Shown here one piece after another: positions 33,831-42,610 of a stretch of 64,000 nt of DNA; positions within the stretch are counted from its first letter, which is position 1, and every line of letters starts with the position of its first letter. The position numbers and the translations under genes were made by a program. Under the pieces are notes generated by a model. That model was not told the DNA's origin, made no database searches, and saw only the letters and a list, made by a program, of their open reading frames with translations. Origin of the DNA: Streptococcus australis ATCC 700641 (lineage in GTDB: Bacteria; Bacillota; Bacilli; Lactobacillales; Streptococcaceae); NCBI RefSeq assembly GCF_000186465.1, contig NZ_GL636091.1, positions 316,594-380,593 of the forward strand, written 5' to 3'.

Positions 33831-34731
33831 CTTCAATTTCCCCGCTTTCTGATTCAGTTACTGGAGCAGCTACAACTGTACGTTGGCTGTTTTTGAAGTG
33901 TTGTACTGCAAGGAAGATACCGATAATGGCAATACCAATCATAGATACAGATTTGAAGTTGTTTGTGAAGGCAACCATTTGTTCTTTTGGAAGTTTTGCA
34001 AAAGCATCTGTTCCAAGCATTGCTGAAACGGCGTTACCAACACTTTGAACATTGCTATAAAGCACTGTCAACATTGCTGTTAAGCCAAAGCCAAGTGCTA
34101 AGTAGTGAAGGTTACGACGAACAGGAAGGTAGCGAAGCAAGATCGCAAATCCAAGACCTGGAAGCATTTGACCCGCAAGTTTCAGACCGTTTGCCAACCA
34201 TTGTACATTAGCAAGACCTGTAACAACAGTTTCTACGAAAGCTCCACCAAAAGCAAGAGCGAAGAAAACTGGGAGAGCTCGAGAAAGAGCCCAAGGAATC
34301 GCTCCAAGAAGGTAGTTGCGTTCGATACCTTTGTAGTCAAAGCGGTCGATTGCAGCATCTACACGGTGAGCGAAGTAAGTTGTAGTCATACGACCAAGAA
34401 TATCAAAGTAGGTCAACAAAGTTGCTACCGGCACAGCGATTGTAGCAATAGCAAGCTCTGCATCAATCCCTTGTGCTACTGAGAAGGCAGTCGCAAGAAC
34501 GGCACCAGAAGTCGCGTCAATACGAGAAGCTCCACCAAAAGTACCAACACCGAGTACTGTCAATTGAAGAGAAGCTCCGATAAAGAGACCTGTCTTTAAA
34601 TCTCCCATGACAAGTCCAGTAATGAAACCAGCAAAGACTGGTGATCCTGCTGATGAAACAATCGTCAACTCATCACAGATTTGATAAGCTGAGTACAAAG
34701 TAAGTAGTAAAATTTGCCACCATTGTATCAT
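33817..34731 (-). CDS. PTS mannose-family EIIC
   Basis: The 304-residue permease has about eight helices and the family segments GLVMGDLKTGLFIGASLQLTVLG and LLGAIPWALSRALPVFFALAFGG. It ends in an acidic tail (ESESGEIEDDEF). TAGGAGGA stands ahead of the ATG. Substrate is probably galactose, galactosamine or Gal-HexNAc given the bgaC/agaS context, which is an inference. Confidence 0.93.
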   Translation of the reverse strand: MIQWWQILLLTLYSAYQICDELTIVSSAGSPVFAGFITGLVMGDLKTGLFIGASLQLTVLGVGTFGGASRIDATSGAVLATAFSVAQGIDAELAIATIAVPVATLLTYFDILGRMTTTYFAHRVDAAIDRFDYKGIERNYLLGAIPWALSRALPVFFALAFGGAFVETVVTGLANVQWLANGLKLAGQMLPGLGFAILLRYLPVRRNLHYLALGFGLTAMLTVLYSNVQSVGNAVSAMLGTDAFAKLPKEQMVAFTNNFKSVSMIGIAIIGIFLAVQHFKNSQRTVVAAPVTESESGEIEDDEF

Positions 34732-34770
34732 GACAATTTCCTCCTAAAATTTTTCTTTTTTATTTATAAA

Positions 34771-35247
34771 CTATTTGAGCAACTTCAAGAAGTCTTCAAC
34801 TGGATCATTTGGAACCATTTGAGCAGTTAACTTAACTCCTTTTTCAGCTAGCTTGTGGAAAGCTTCCACATCGGCATCCACTACGTTGATCGAACGAGTA
34901 ACAGGACGAGTCTCGTCTGATTGAGACATGTTCCCTACGTTTAAGGTTTCAAGTGGTACCCCTGCTTCTACCAAACCGAGGAAGCGGTCTGGTTTGCGAG
35001 CTACGATGAAGAGACGTTGACTGTCATATTTTCCAGCCAAGATATTTTCTGCAGCCTTTGCTACTGGCAAAATACTGAGCTTGACACCAGGTGGTGTCGC
35101 TAGTTTCAAGCCACTTTTTTCGATATCATTTTGAGCGACTTCATCATCGATCACCATGATACGTGAAATATTTAGTTTGGTAGTCCAAAGGTTGGCTACC
35201 TGCCCGTGGATCAAACGTCCATCGATACGGCATCCTACAATAGTCAT
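34771..35247 (-). CDS. PTS mannose-family EIIB
   Basis: The 158-residue IIB carries the phosphorylated His in CRIDGRLIHGQVANLW (His15). It hands phosphate to the sugar in the IIC/IID channel. ATG 35247 overlaps the bgaC stop as ATGA and gives the family length; the longer open frame lies inside bgaC. Confidence 0.94.
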   Translation of the reverse strand: MTIVGCRIDGRLIHGQVANLWTTKLNISRIMVIDDEVAQNDIEKSGLKLATPPGVKLSILPVAKAAENILAGKYDSQRLFIVARKPDRFLGLVEAGVPLETLNVGNMSQSDETRPVTRSINVVDADVEAFHKLAEKGVKLTAQMVPNDPVEDFLKLLK

Positions 35248-37031
35248 AAGTTTTCCCCCTTTACTTCTTTGAATGTAGGTTGTGAAACAAGTTCTAAGGT
35301 CTCCTTCCAAGTGCCCTCTGTCTCAAAGACGAGGATCTCATTTTCCCCATCTTTGAGAAAACCATGAGGGATGTAGAGGGAGAGTGTTGGACCGACTTCC
35401 CAGAAACGACCGATATGGTGGCCATTTACAAGAACGATCCCTTTTCCAAATCCAGTCATATCAAGGAAGGTATCCTCAACCTGATCTAGATGAAAAGCAA
35501 ATTGATAAAAAGCTGGTTGACCTTCTTGCCATTCTTTCGAAAAATCCAAGCGATCCAGCTGGCTAAAATCAAGCGCATATTGTTTCCAATGAAGCTTGAA
35601 ATGAAGATCGATACAAACTCCTGTTCGGATTCCTTTTCGTTGGGTGTCCGCTAAGAGTTTGTGCCCATAATTGACTCTTCCCATGTTTTCGATCAAGAAT
35701 TTTAGGTTTGTAATCGTTTTCTTTTCTCCGTTTAAAAAAAGATCTTGACCGATTTCTTCTTGGTATTGAGTGGCAATCAACTGATCATTGGCATAAACCT
35801 GCACCCGATCACGCGCATCGATGATACGCAAGCGCTCTTCTTCCGCATCCATTTCCACTTCTGTCTCATAGAGCAGATAGCCTAATGGGTGGTCGATTTC
35901 TTCCATGGTCTGTGGGTAAAGACTTTCTGTGACTTGAGCAATCTCGTTTAAATTGCCGAACAAACTAGTCTTTTGGGTCAACTCCAATGTTCGTTCAGAT
36001 AAACTCGACTTCACAAGTGGTTCTGACTGTGGATACTCTGGATAGTAGGTCTTCATCATCTTTTTGACTGCATCGTACTTAGGAGTCGGGTTGCCCTGCT
36101 CATCTAAGAGAGCGTCATAGTCGTAGGATGTCACCTGCGGTAGATCGACGGTCCCTCGTGCTGAGCAACCGTTCATAAATCCGAAGTTGGTCCCACCATG
36201 AAACATGTAGAGATTGATAGATCCTTCTTGTAAGACCTCATGGACTGCTTCTGCCAACTCTTCTGGATCTCGCTTGATGATGGGTTCTTTCCAACGATTG
36301 AACCAGCCATCCCAAAATTCCATACACATGAGTGGCCACTTTCTGTCATGCTCTGCAAAGAACTCTTTCATCTGAGAGAAATTGTAATTTGCTCGCGAAC
36401 CAAAATTACCGGTTACAAAGAGTCCATCCTCAATCAAAGTCCCTGCTCGAAGAGTCGCCCTCCAAGGTCCATCAGAAGTAAAGAGTGGACAGGTAATGTC
36501 CCGCTCGATCATTAGATCTCTGATCGCCCGAAGATAGGCTTTGTCTTCCCCGTAAGAGCCGTATTCATTTTCTACCTGCATCATGAGGATATTGCCCCCA
36601 CGATCCAATTGGTACTTGGCCACACGTGGCAGGAGTTCATCGTAATAGCGAGCCACTTCCTCGAGAAAGGCCGGATCCGATGAGCGAATCCGAAGGTCTT
36701 TTTCAATTAACCAGGCTGGCAAGCCCCCAAATTCCCACTCCGAACAAATAAACGGTGATGGGCGGAGGATTACATACAGATCTAACTCTTGAGCCACTTG
36801 GATAAAGTGCTCCAGGTCCAAATTCCCTTCAAAGTGAAAGTGGCCTCTTTGTGGCTCATGAGCATTCCATGGAACATAGGTTTCAACAGTATTAAAACCT
36901 AGAGCTTTTAGGTTATATAAGGAATGATACCAATCCTCACGATCGATCCGAAAATAATGAATTGCACCAGATAAAATCTTAAAAGGTTGATCATTTAAAT
37001 AAAAATCTTCACGGATTTCAAATGCCCCCAT
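35244..37031 (-). CDS. bgaC: beta-galactosidase BgaC (GH35)
   Basis: The 595-residue GH35 enzyme has a TIM barrel with FNTVETYVPWNAHEPQRGHFHF, the acid/base motif MMQVENEYGSYG (Glu-Asn-Glu) and the nucleophile region PLMCMEFWDGWF. C-terminal beta-sandwich domains end the protein. In pneumococcus BgaC removes beta-1,3-linked galactose from host glycans. No signal peptide is visible, and the pneumococcal protein is likewise leaderless. It is the first gene of the bga operon, with GGAGG before the ATG. Confidence 0.96.
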   Translation of the reverse strand: MGAFEIREDFYLNDQPFKILSGAIHYFRIDREDWYHSLYNLKALGFNTVETYVPWNAHEPQRGHFHFEGNLDLEHFIQVAQELDLYVILRPSPFICSEWEFGGLPAWLIEKDLRIRSSDPAFLEEVARYYDELLPRVAKYQLDRGGNILMMQVENEYGSYGEDKAYLRAIRDLMIERDITCPLFTSDGPWRATLRAGTLIEDGLFVTGNFGSRANYNFSQMKEFFAEHDRKWPLMCMEFWDGWFNRWKEPIIKRDPEELAEAVHEVLQEGSINLYMFHGGTNFGFMNGCSARGTVDLPQVTSYDYDALLDEQGNPTPKYDAVKKMMKTYYPEYPQSEPLVKSSLSERTLELTQKTSLFGNLNEIAQVTESLYPQTMEEIDHPLGYLLYETEVEMDAEEERLRIIDARDRVQVYANDQLIATQYQEEIGQDLFLNGEKKTITNLKFLIENMGRVNYGHKLLADTQRKGIRTGVCIDLHFKLHWKQYALDFSQLDRLDFSKEWQEGQPAFYQFAFHLDQVEDTFLDMTGFGKGIVLVNGHHIGRFWEVGPTLSLYIPHGFLKDGENEILVFETEGTWKETLELVSQPTFKEVKGENL

Positions 37032-37067
37032 ACTGAGAACCTCCTTCTAAGAAACCCTTTTCATTTA

Positions 37068-37098
37068 TTAATATAATATATTAACGAAAAAATGTCAA
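37068..37098 (-). promoter_or_regulatory. bgaC: bgaC promoter with palindromic operator
   Basis: Read leftward: TTGACA (complement 37093-37098), 17 nt, TATATT (complement 37070-37075). The 17-bp palindrome ttaatata-a-tatattaa (37068-37084) covers the -10 and spacer. A GntR-type repressor such as BgaR could bind here. Confidence 0.65.
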
Positions 37099-37116
37099 CC
37101 ACTTTCAAAAAAATAT

Positions 37117-37133
37117 GTTAAAATAATATTAAC
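37117..37133. promoter_or_regulatory. bgaR: second operator-like dyad GTTAA-N7-TTAAC
   Basis: Half sites GTTAA and TTAAC with a 7-nt A/T centre stand 49 bp from the first palindrome and include the -10 region of bgaR. A matched pair on both divergent promoters would allow repression of bgaC and autorepression. Confidence 0.5.
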
Positions 37134-37162
37134 AAGAGATATCGAAAAAAGAGGTGAAGTAC

Positions 37163-37879
37163 ATGGCAATCCCAAAATACCAACACATCAAAGATGATTT
37201 GAAGCAACAAATTATCTCAGGCAAATTCGAAAATGGAGATAAATTTTACACAGAAGCCGAGTTGATTAAGATTTATAATGTTAGCTCGATTACTGTTGTT
37301 CGTGCTTTGAACGATTTGGCTAGCGATGGATACATCGTCCGCCAACAAGGAAAAGGAACCTTTGTTTCGCGCGCTAGAAAACACAAACTGGTTGAGTTTT
37401 CAGACGTCGAAACCTTCCCTATCCAAAAAGCGACCGTAAAAGTTCTCTCTATCAAGCGTGGCAACGCACTGAACATCTTGGATAAACTAGGACTTGCTCC
37501 AACTCAATTCTATTACAAGATTGATCGGACCCGTCATATTGGTGAAGATACTTATATCTACCACCAGACTTATGTCCCAGAGCAATATATTAACCCAAAT
37601 TATCCGAGCTTAGATTACTATAGTTCGATTTATGATCGCTTTAAAGAAGATTATCATATCCATATGAATGATGAACACTTTGAAGAAATCAATGATATTG
37701 TATTTCCAACACCAAGCAAAATCGCTTCTGTGTTGAATATCGATGAAAACTTCCCAACTGTCCGTCAAGTGAAGACGACAAAATTGGAAGCGACCGGTCA
37801 AATTCTCGAATATAGCGAAACCTATAAACGCGGCGACTACTATAAAATCAAATTTATCTCTTGTGATCGTGATCATTGA
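37163..37879 (+). CDS. bgaR: GntR-family regulator of the bga operon
   Basis: The 238-residue HutC-subfamily protein has an N-terminal winged helix (about 1-70; IPKYQHIKDDLKQQIISGKF, SITVVRALNDLASDGYIVRQQGKGTFV) and a C-terminal UTRA ligand domain (about 85-235). It is divergent from bgaC and corresponds in position to the bgaR repressor of pneumococcus. The ATG at 37163 has GAGGTG 6 nt ahead; a GTG three codons earlier is part of that ribosome site. Confidence 0.9.
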   Translation: MAIPKYQHIKDDLKQQIISGKFENGDKFYTEAELIKIYNVSSITVVRALNDLASDGYIVRQQGKGTFVSRARKHKLVEFSDVETFPIQKATVKVLSIKRGNALNILDKLGLAPTQFYYKIDRTRHIGEDTYIYHQTYVPEQYINPNYPSLDYYSSIYDRFKEDYHIHMNDEHFEEINDIVFPTPSKIASVLNIDENFPTVRQVKTTKLEATGQILEYSETYKRGDYYKIKFISCDRDH

Positions 37880-37884
37880 TCATT

Positions 37885-37915
37885 CAAAGTCTGGGGTCTG
37901 GCCTCAGACTTTTAT
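37885..37915 (+). terminator. bgaR: bgaR terminator
   Basis: aaagtctgggg and cctcagacttt form a stem of about 11 bp, followed by a short T stretch, just past the bgaR stop. The gap 37916-38065 is A/T-rich with nothing recognised. Confidence 0.6.
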
Positions 37916-38065
37916 GATACAAATTATAGCATGAAATAATAGTTCCTAAAACATGTAAAACAAATAATCTATAATTAGTGATAGACTTCCTATAAATAGT
38001 TTAATCAGTCAAAATTTATTATGATAAATTCAGGGCCTAGAGCACCTGATATCGGCAAAGAAAAG

Positions 38066-38238
38066 AGAGTGGGACAGAAATCGGTAATTCGTTAGAATTC
38101 GATTTCGTCGTCCCACCTCCGCACAGTTGAGTAGGGCTGTAAAAGCTGATGAAATCAGCGTAGTAGAGCCCACTCAACCACTGCGTCTTGCTCGATAATC
38201 CAAAGACGAAAAGAGGCTAGGACTTTTGTCCCAGCCTC
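38066..38238 (+). repeat. structured intergenic repeat, copy B
   Basis: This nearly identical copy of the element at 10981-11154 differs by a few substitutions and one indel, mostly in loops or the linker before the last hairpin. All three stems are kept. It again sits between a plus-strand regulator gene and the 3-prime end of a minus-strand operon (purB), in the same orientation, and ends in a bidirectional terminator-like hairpin. Confidence 0.85.
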
Positions 38239-38276
38239 TTTTCGTCTATTTTTCAAATTCCCGTTTTTAGTTGCGA

Positions 38277-39575
38277 TTAGTCACCCAAACCGATGCGTTC
38301 GAAGATCTCATCCACACGTTTAGTATAGTAAGTTGGGTTAAAGATTTCGTCAATTTCTTCTTGAGTGAGGCGTGATGTCACCTCTGGATCGGCTTCAAGA
38401 AGTGGTTTGAAGTCAACTTGGTTATCCCATGATTGAGCTGTCTTAGGTTGTACCAAGTCGTAAGCTTGCTCACGGGTCATACCTTTTTCAATCAAGGTAA
38501 GCATAGCACGTTGGCTGAAAATCAAACCAAATGTAGAGTTCATGTTGCGGATCATGTTTTCTGGGAAGACTGTCAAGTTCTTAACGATGTTTCCGAAACG
38601 GTTGAGCATGTAGTTGATCAAAATGGTCGTATCTGGAGTGATAATCCGCTCAGCTGACGAGTGAGAGATGTCACGTTCGTGCCAGAGAGCGACATTTTCA
38701 TAGGCTGTTATCATGTGACCACGGATAACACGCGCAAGACCTGTCATGTTTTCTGAACCGATAGGGTTGCGTTTGTGAGGCATTGCTGAGGAGCCTTTTT
38801 GCCCCTTGGCGAAGAACTCTTCCACTTCGCGTTGTTCAGATTTTTGCAAACCACGAATCTCAGTCGCCATGCGTTCGATTGAAGTTGCGACGCTGGCAAG
38901 AACTGCAAAGTACTCAGCGTGAAGGTCACGAGGAAGCACCTGTGTAGAGATTTCTTGGGCACGGATACCCAACTTGTCGCAGACGTATTGCTCTACAAAC
39001 GGTGGGATATTGGCAAAGTTACCCACCGCACCAGAAATCTTACCAGCTTCCACACCAGCAGCTGCATGCTCGAAACGCTCGATGTTGCGCTTCATTTCAC
39101 TGTACCAAGTCGCCAATTTAAGACCAAAAGTTGTAGGTTCAGCATGCACCCCGTGGGTACGACCCATCATGATGGTGAACTTGTGCTCCTTAGCCTTGTC
39201 AGCGATGATGTTAGTGAAGTTTTCAAGGTCACGACGAATGATGTCGTTGGCCTGCTTGTAGAGGTAACCGTAGGCAGTATCGACTACGTCGGTAGAAGTC
39301 AAACCATAGTGAACCCACTTGCGCTCTTCACCAAGAGTCTCAGAAACCGCACGTGTGAAGGCAACCACATCGTGACGAGTCTCTTGCTCAATCTCCAAAA
39401 TACGGTCGATGTCAAAGTCCGCTTTTTCGCGAATCAAGGCCACATCTTCCTTAGGGATTTCTCCCAACTCAGCCCATGCCTCGTCAGCCAAGATTTCCAC
39501 CTCAAGCCAAGCACGGTATTTATTTTCTTCACTCCAAATATTCGCCATTTCGGGGCGACTATATCTTTCAATCAT
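38277..39575 (-). CDS. purB: adenylosuccinate lyase
   Basis: The 432-residue fumarase-superfamily enzyme acts twice in purine synthesis, on SAICAR and on adenylosuccinate. The superfamily signature [16 protein letters not shown] is present with the catalytic Ser in its loop, along with [18 protein letters not shown] 39575 ([10 protein letters not shown]) gives the family length and follows AAAGGA; the frame is open 14 codons further. It is the last gene of the pur region here. Confidence 0.97.
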   Translation of the reverse strand: MIERYSRPEMANIWSEENKYRAWLEVEILADEAWAELGEIPKEDVALIREKADFDIDRILEIEQETRHDVVAFTRAVSETLGEERKWVHYGLTSTDVVDTAYGYLYKQANDIIRRDLENFTNIIADKAKEHKFTIMMGRTHGVHAEPTTFGLKLATWYSEMKRNIERFEHAAAGVEAGKISGAVGNFANIPPFVEQYVCDKLGIRAQEISTQVLPRDLHAEYFAVLASVATSIERMATEIRGLQKSEQREVEEFFAKGQKGSSAMPHKRNPIGSENMTGLARVIRGHMITAYENVALWHERDISHSSAERIITPDTTILINYMLNRFGNIVKNLTVFPENMIRNMNSTFGLIFSQRAMLTLIEKGMTREQAYDLVQPKTAQSWDNQVDFKPLLEADPEVTSRLTQEEIDEIFNPTYYTKRVDEIFERIGLGD

Positions 39576-39629
39576 GTTTAATTTTCCTTTCTGTTGATGT
39601 ATCACATCAGTTAGCAACCGACTGTCGCT

Positions 39630-39857
39630 TTACTCAAATTCTTCTTTTCCAATCCACACAGATGGATAATGATCTAGTGTATTCAAATCCGTATCCAGCG
39701 GGGCATCATAGATAGCTAAATAGTTATCAGGATTTTGTGCAACTAGCTCTTCATACTTTGCTTTCACTTTTTCGTGATCGCTACTAGCATACAAAACTTC
39801 GACGACTGCCCCCGTCTTCTCTTTTTCAACAAATGCATTAACGATGAGTTGAATCAT
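39630..39857 (-). CDS. hypothetical protein of the purK-purB interval, 75 residues
   Basis: The small acidic alpha/beta protein starts MIQLIVNAFVEKEKTGAVVE and ends HYPSVWIGKEEFE. No domain is recognised. A small hypothetical gene is found between purK and purB in pneumococcus as well, so it is probably a real conserved gene. TAGGAGG stands before the ATG. It follows the ketopantoate-reductase-like gene by 8 nt. Confidence 0.75.
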   Translation of the reverse strand: MIQLIVNAFVEKEKTGAVVEVLYASSDHEKVKAKYEELVAQNPDNYLAIYDAPLDTDLNTLDHYPSVWIGKEEFE

Positions 39858-39865
39858 AAAACCTC

Positions 39866-40816
39866 CTAAATCGAAATGCCCTTCATATTTGCTTCCAGAA
39901 TGGGCATCTCAACACCTAACTCCTGACCTGTCTGATAGACACTTTGACAACAGTAAAAAATATCCTGTTTATCATTGTGTAAGGTCATAATTTTTCGTGT
40001 CAGCTCATTTTTCGCAAACATGATTTTCATGGCTTTTCCGGCAATCCAAGCAGGAATTTTGTATGGCAAGAGTTCGGCTTTGTAAAGCTTCAAATTTACA
40101 CCACGCGCTTCTACGACTTTCAAAGCCTCTCGAATGGCCTTGATGGCTAATGATAATTCCGAAGAACTATTCATCAAGTTCAAAGCCAATTCTTCTGGGT
40201 TTTCCAGATTCCCTGAACGTGCAGCTGTCGAAGTGACACCCGCATTAATCGCCATGTGAATCCAAATCCATTCGACCATATCATGAGGCACTTCCCACTT
40301 CAAATCTGCAGAAGTCAGTAAATCCGTCAAATCAGCATAGTTAGAAATGTGTGCTTTTTGCTCACCTTCTAGCATTAAATGGTCAAACAAGACGCCATAT
40401 AAATGGTTCTCCTGCATATGACCACCCGCTGTCGGAAAAGCCAGAATATAGTCGTAATCTCCTGCCCACTCTTGGACCTCTTTTCGAGTATTCCAGAAAT
40501 TGCAGAAGAAAACGAGAGTGCCTTTGATATTATTTTTTCGCAAGGTTTCCACAGCTTCTTTGACAAACCCATGACGCACACTCAGAAAAATAAAATCATA
40601 TTCCGAATCAGCTTCTGCCACACGAACCTCATAGGTATCGTGTTTGTTTTCACCTTTGGAATAATAGCGACCATCTAGCAGATCAACCGACAACTCCTTG
40701 GGAGCATTGTTTTTCTTACTATCTCTCAGTACGTGTTCCACTTGATGACCTGCTTTTTGAAAAGCATAGGCATAAGTAGTACCGATCACTCCAAGTCCTA
40801 GAATCGCTATTTTCAC
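39866..40816 (-). CDS. ketopantoate reductase family protein (ApbA/PanE-like)
   Basis: The 316-residue protein has an N-terminal Rossmann fold (MKIAILGLGVIGTTYAYAFQKAGHQV) and the two-domain layout of ApbA/PanE reductases, with the conserved Lys/Asn/Glu region less clear (WIWIHMAINAGVTSTAARSGN). It probably reduces a 2-oxo acid with NADPH; pantothenate synthesis is possible but unproven. The start is GTG at 40816, directly after the purK stop with a distant GGAAAGGGA. Its place inside the pur cluster has no obvious pathway reason. Confidence 0.78.
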   Translation of the reverse strand: MKIAILGLGVIGTTYAYAFQKAGHQVEHVLRDSKKNNAPKELSVDLLDGRYYSKGENKHDTYEVRVAEADSEYDFIFLSVRHGFVKEAVETLRKNNIKGTLVFFCNFWNTRKEVQEWAGDYDYILAFPTAGGHMQENHLYGVLFDHLMLEGEQKAHISNYADLTDLLTSADLKWEVPHDMVEWIWIHMAINAGVTSTAARSGNLENPEELALNLMNSSSELSLAIKAIREALKVVEARGVNLKLYKAELLPYKIPAWIAGKAMKIMFAKNELTRKIMTLHNDKQDIFYCCQSVYQTGQELGVEMPILEANMKGISI

Positions 40817-41908
40817 TTAAAAATCAATCCCTTTCCCAAATTCCTCAACCTTATCTGGTTCATCACTAAACAAAGTCACATGTCCCATTTTGCGGTTGTG
40901 CTTTGCTTCTATTTTACCATACATGTGGAGGTGGGCGCTTGGATTTTCTGTCACATATGTTTCAGCGGCCTCGACGTGTTGGCCGAGGACATTGAGCATG
41001 ACAGCAGGGGCATGGAGGTGGATGCCTGGCAATGGTGCTCCCAGAACACCCAAGATATGGGTATCAAACTGGGAGAAGTCGCAAGCTTCGATTGAGTAGT
41101 GGCCAGAATTGTGCGGACGTGGGGCAATTTCATTGACGATGATATCATCAGCTGTTGCAAACATTTCCACGCAAAGGGTTCCAGACAAGTTCAGTTGTTC
41201 TGCAATTCGTACTGCCATAGCTTTGGCTTTTTCAGCCAGACTTTCTGAAATGCGAGCTGGCACGATGGTCTTAGACAGGATATTGTTACGGTGGATATTT
41301 TCCTGAACCGGGAAAACTGTCACGTCCTTGCCATTTCCTGACACAATGACAGAAATTTCAAGGTCGAAATTGACGAATTCTTCTAAAACGCAATCTGCTG
41401 AATCCGCTAGTGCATAAGCTTCTTCTAAATCTGCTTCTGAGCGAATGACCTTTTGTCCATGCCCATCATAGCCACCAGTCGCAGTCTTGAGAACATAGTT
41501 TTTCGATAGGTCAATATCTGCCAAGTCTTGGCTTGAAGTCACGACCTTGTATGGGGCCACAGTGACTTGAGCCTTGTTGGAAAGAAAGTCCTTCTCAAAA
41601 ATCCGGTTTTGGGAAATGCGAAGTAGGTCTGTTCCTTGTGGGAGCTGACCGTCTTTGATAACGGCATCCAAACCGTCAGCATCCACATTTTCAAATTCAT
41701 AAGTGAGAACATCACAGCGATCTGCCAACTGACGTAGAGCATCTACGTCGTCGTAAGGGGCCACGATAATTTCTGCCACACGAGAGGCTGGGCAATCAGC
41801 TGCTGGGTCCAACGCAATAACCTTGTGCCCCATATAGATAGCTGAGATTGCCATCATCTGACCAAGCTGGCCACCACCGATGATCCCAATGATTTTAGTT
41901 GAGCTCAT
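40817..41908 (-). CDS. purK: N5-carboxyaminoimidazole ribonucleotide synthase
   Basis: The 363-residue ATP-grasp enzyme begins with [18 protein letters not shown] and has the conserved ATP-grasp segments [17 protein letters not shown] and [19 protein letters not shown]. It makes N5-CAIR from AIR, bicarbonate and ATP, feeding PurE. ATG 41908 has GAGGAG 8 nt ahead and overlaps purE by 14 nt. Confidence 0.96.
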   Translation of the reverse strand: MSSTKIIGIIGGGQLGQMMAISAIYMGHKVIALDPAADCPASRVAEIIVAPYDDVDALRQLADRCDVLTYEFENVDADGLDAVIKDGQLPQGTDLLRISQNRIFEKDFLSNKAQVTVAPYKVVTSSQDLADIDLSKNYVLKTATGGYDGHGQKVIRSEADLEEAYALADSADCVLEEFVNFDLEISVIVSGNGKDVTVFPVQENIHRNNILSKTIVPARISESLAEKAKAMAVRIAEQLNLSGTLCVEMFATADDIIVNEIAPRPHNSGHYSIEACDFSQFDTHILGVLGAPLPGIHLHAPAVMLNVLGQHVEAAETYVTENPSAHLHMYGKIEAKHNRKMGHVTLFSDEPDKVEEFGKGIDF

Positions 41909-42383
41909 TTGTAGACTCCTCTGCAATTTTTCCTTGTTCTTCTGCGAAATCCGCTAAAGCTGTCGCAATAGCCTGGTCTTCTACTGAAAGGAGACGAAGG
42001 GCAAAGAGGGCAGCGTTAGTCGCACCGGCTTCACCGATTGCCATGGTTGCGACTGGCACCCCACCTGGCATCTGAACGATAGAATAAAGTGAATCCACAC
42101 CGCTAAGGGCACGTGATTTGACTGGTACACCAATGACTGGAAGGGTTGTTTTAGCAGCGACCATGCCTGGCAAGTGAGCTGCGCCTCCAGCACCTGCAAT
42201 GATAACCTTGATGCCACGGCTACGTGCTTCCTCGGCATGTTTGAACATGAGGTCAGGTGTGCGGTGGGCAGAGACAACTTTCTTTTCGTAGGCTACACCG
42301 AAGCGATCTAGGACTTCTGCTGTTTTTTGCATGGTTGCCCAGTCGGATTTTGAGCCCATGATGATGGAAATTACTGGTTTCAT
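41895..42383 (-). CDS. purE: N5-CAIR mutase
   Basis: The 162-residue class I PurE has [16 protein letters not shown] with the catalytic Ser/Asp, SAHRTPD with the catalytic His, and [16 protein letters not shown]. It moves the carboxyl group of N5-CAIR to give CAIR. AAAAGGAG stands before the ATG. It is coupled to purK by overlap. Confidence 0.97.
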   Translation of the reverse strand: MKPVISIIMGSKSDWATMQKTAEVLDRFGVAYEKKVVSAHRTPDLMFKHAEEARSRGIKVIIAGAGGAAHLPGMVAAKTTLPVIGVPVKSRALSGVDSLYSIVQMPGGVPVATMAIGEAGATNAALFALRLLSVEDQAIATALADFAEEQGKIAEESTNELN

Positions 42384-42398
42384 TTCTTCTCCTTTTTT

Positions 42399-42529
42399 AA
42401 TAATCGTCTAATGTAGTGCGGACGTAAGCGACCGCCTAGGGCGTTCCATTACTAAAACTGGAGTCTAGGTCTCCAGTTTTCCGATCCTAGTAGCTTTGCT
42501 ACTAGGAGTTCCACTACTGCGACGATTAT
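42399..42529. repeat. multi-branched hairpin element between purD and purE
   Basis: The outer arms aataatcgtc (42399-42408) and gacgattat (42521-42529), then gtagtg/cactac, enclose three inner hairpins: cgcc-tag-ggcg, aaaactggag..ctccagtttt (42454-42480) and cctagtagc-ttt-gctactagg (42486-42506). The result is a cruciform or multi-way junction of about 130 nt. No U-tract terminator is present, so it may be a mobile miniature repeat or an RNA control element. Confidence 0.7.
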
Positions 42530-42610
42530 CTTATACTAGCTCGCTAACGCTCGCAAATCAAGCGACCATTATCTTAGTTTGGCTCGCTTTTAACGACCTA
42601 CAGTCGCTGA

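Noticed and set aside
38919..39581. 220-codon plus-strand frame opposite purB
   Set aside because: It is antisense to the conserved purB sequence and shows no domain or ribosome site; long shadows are common here.
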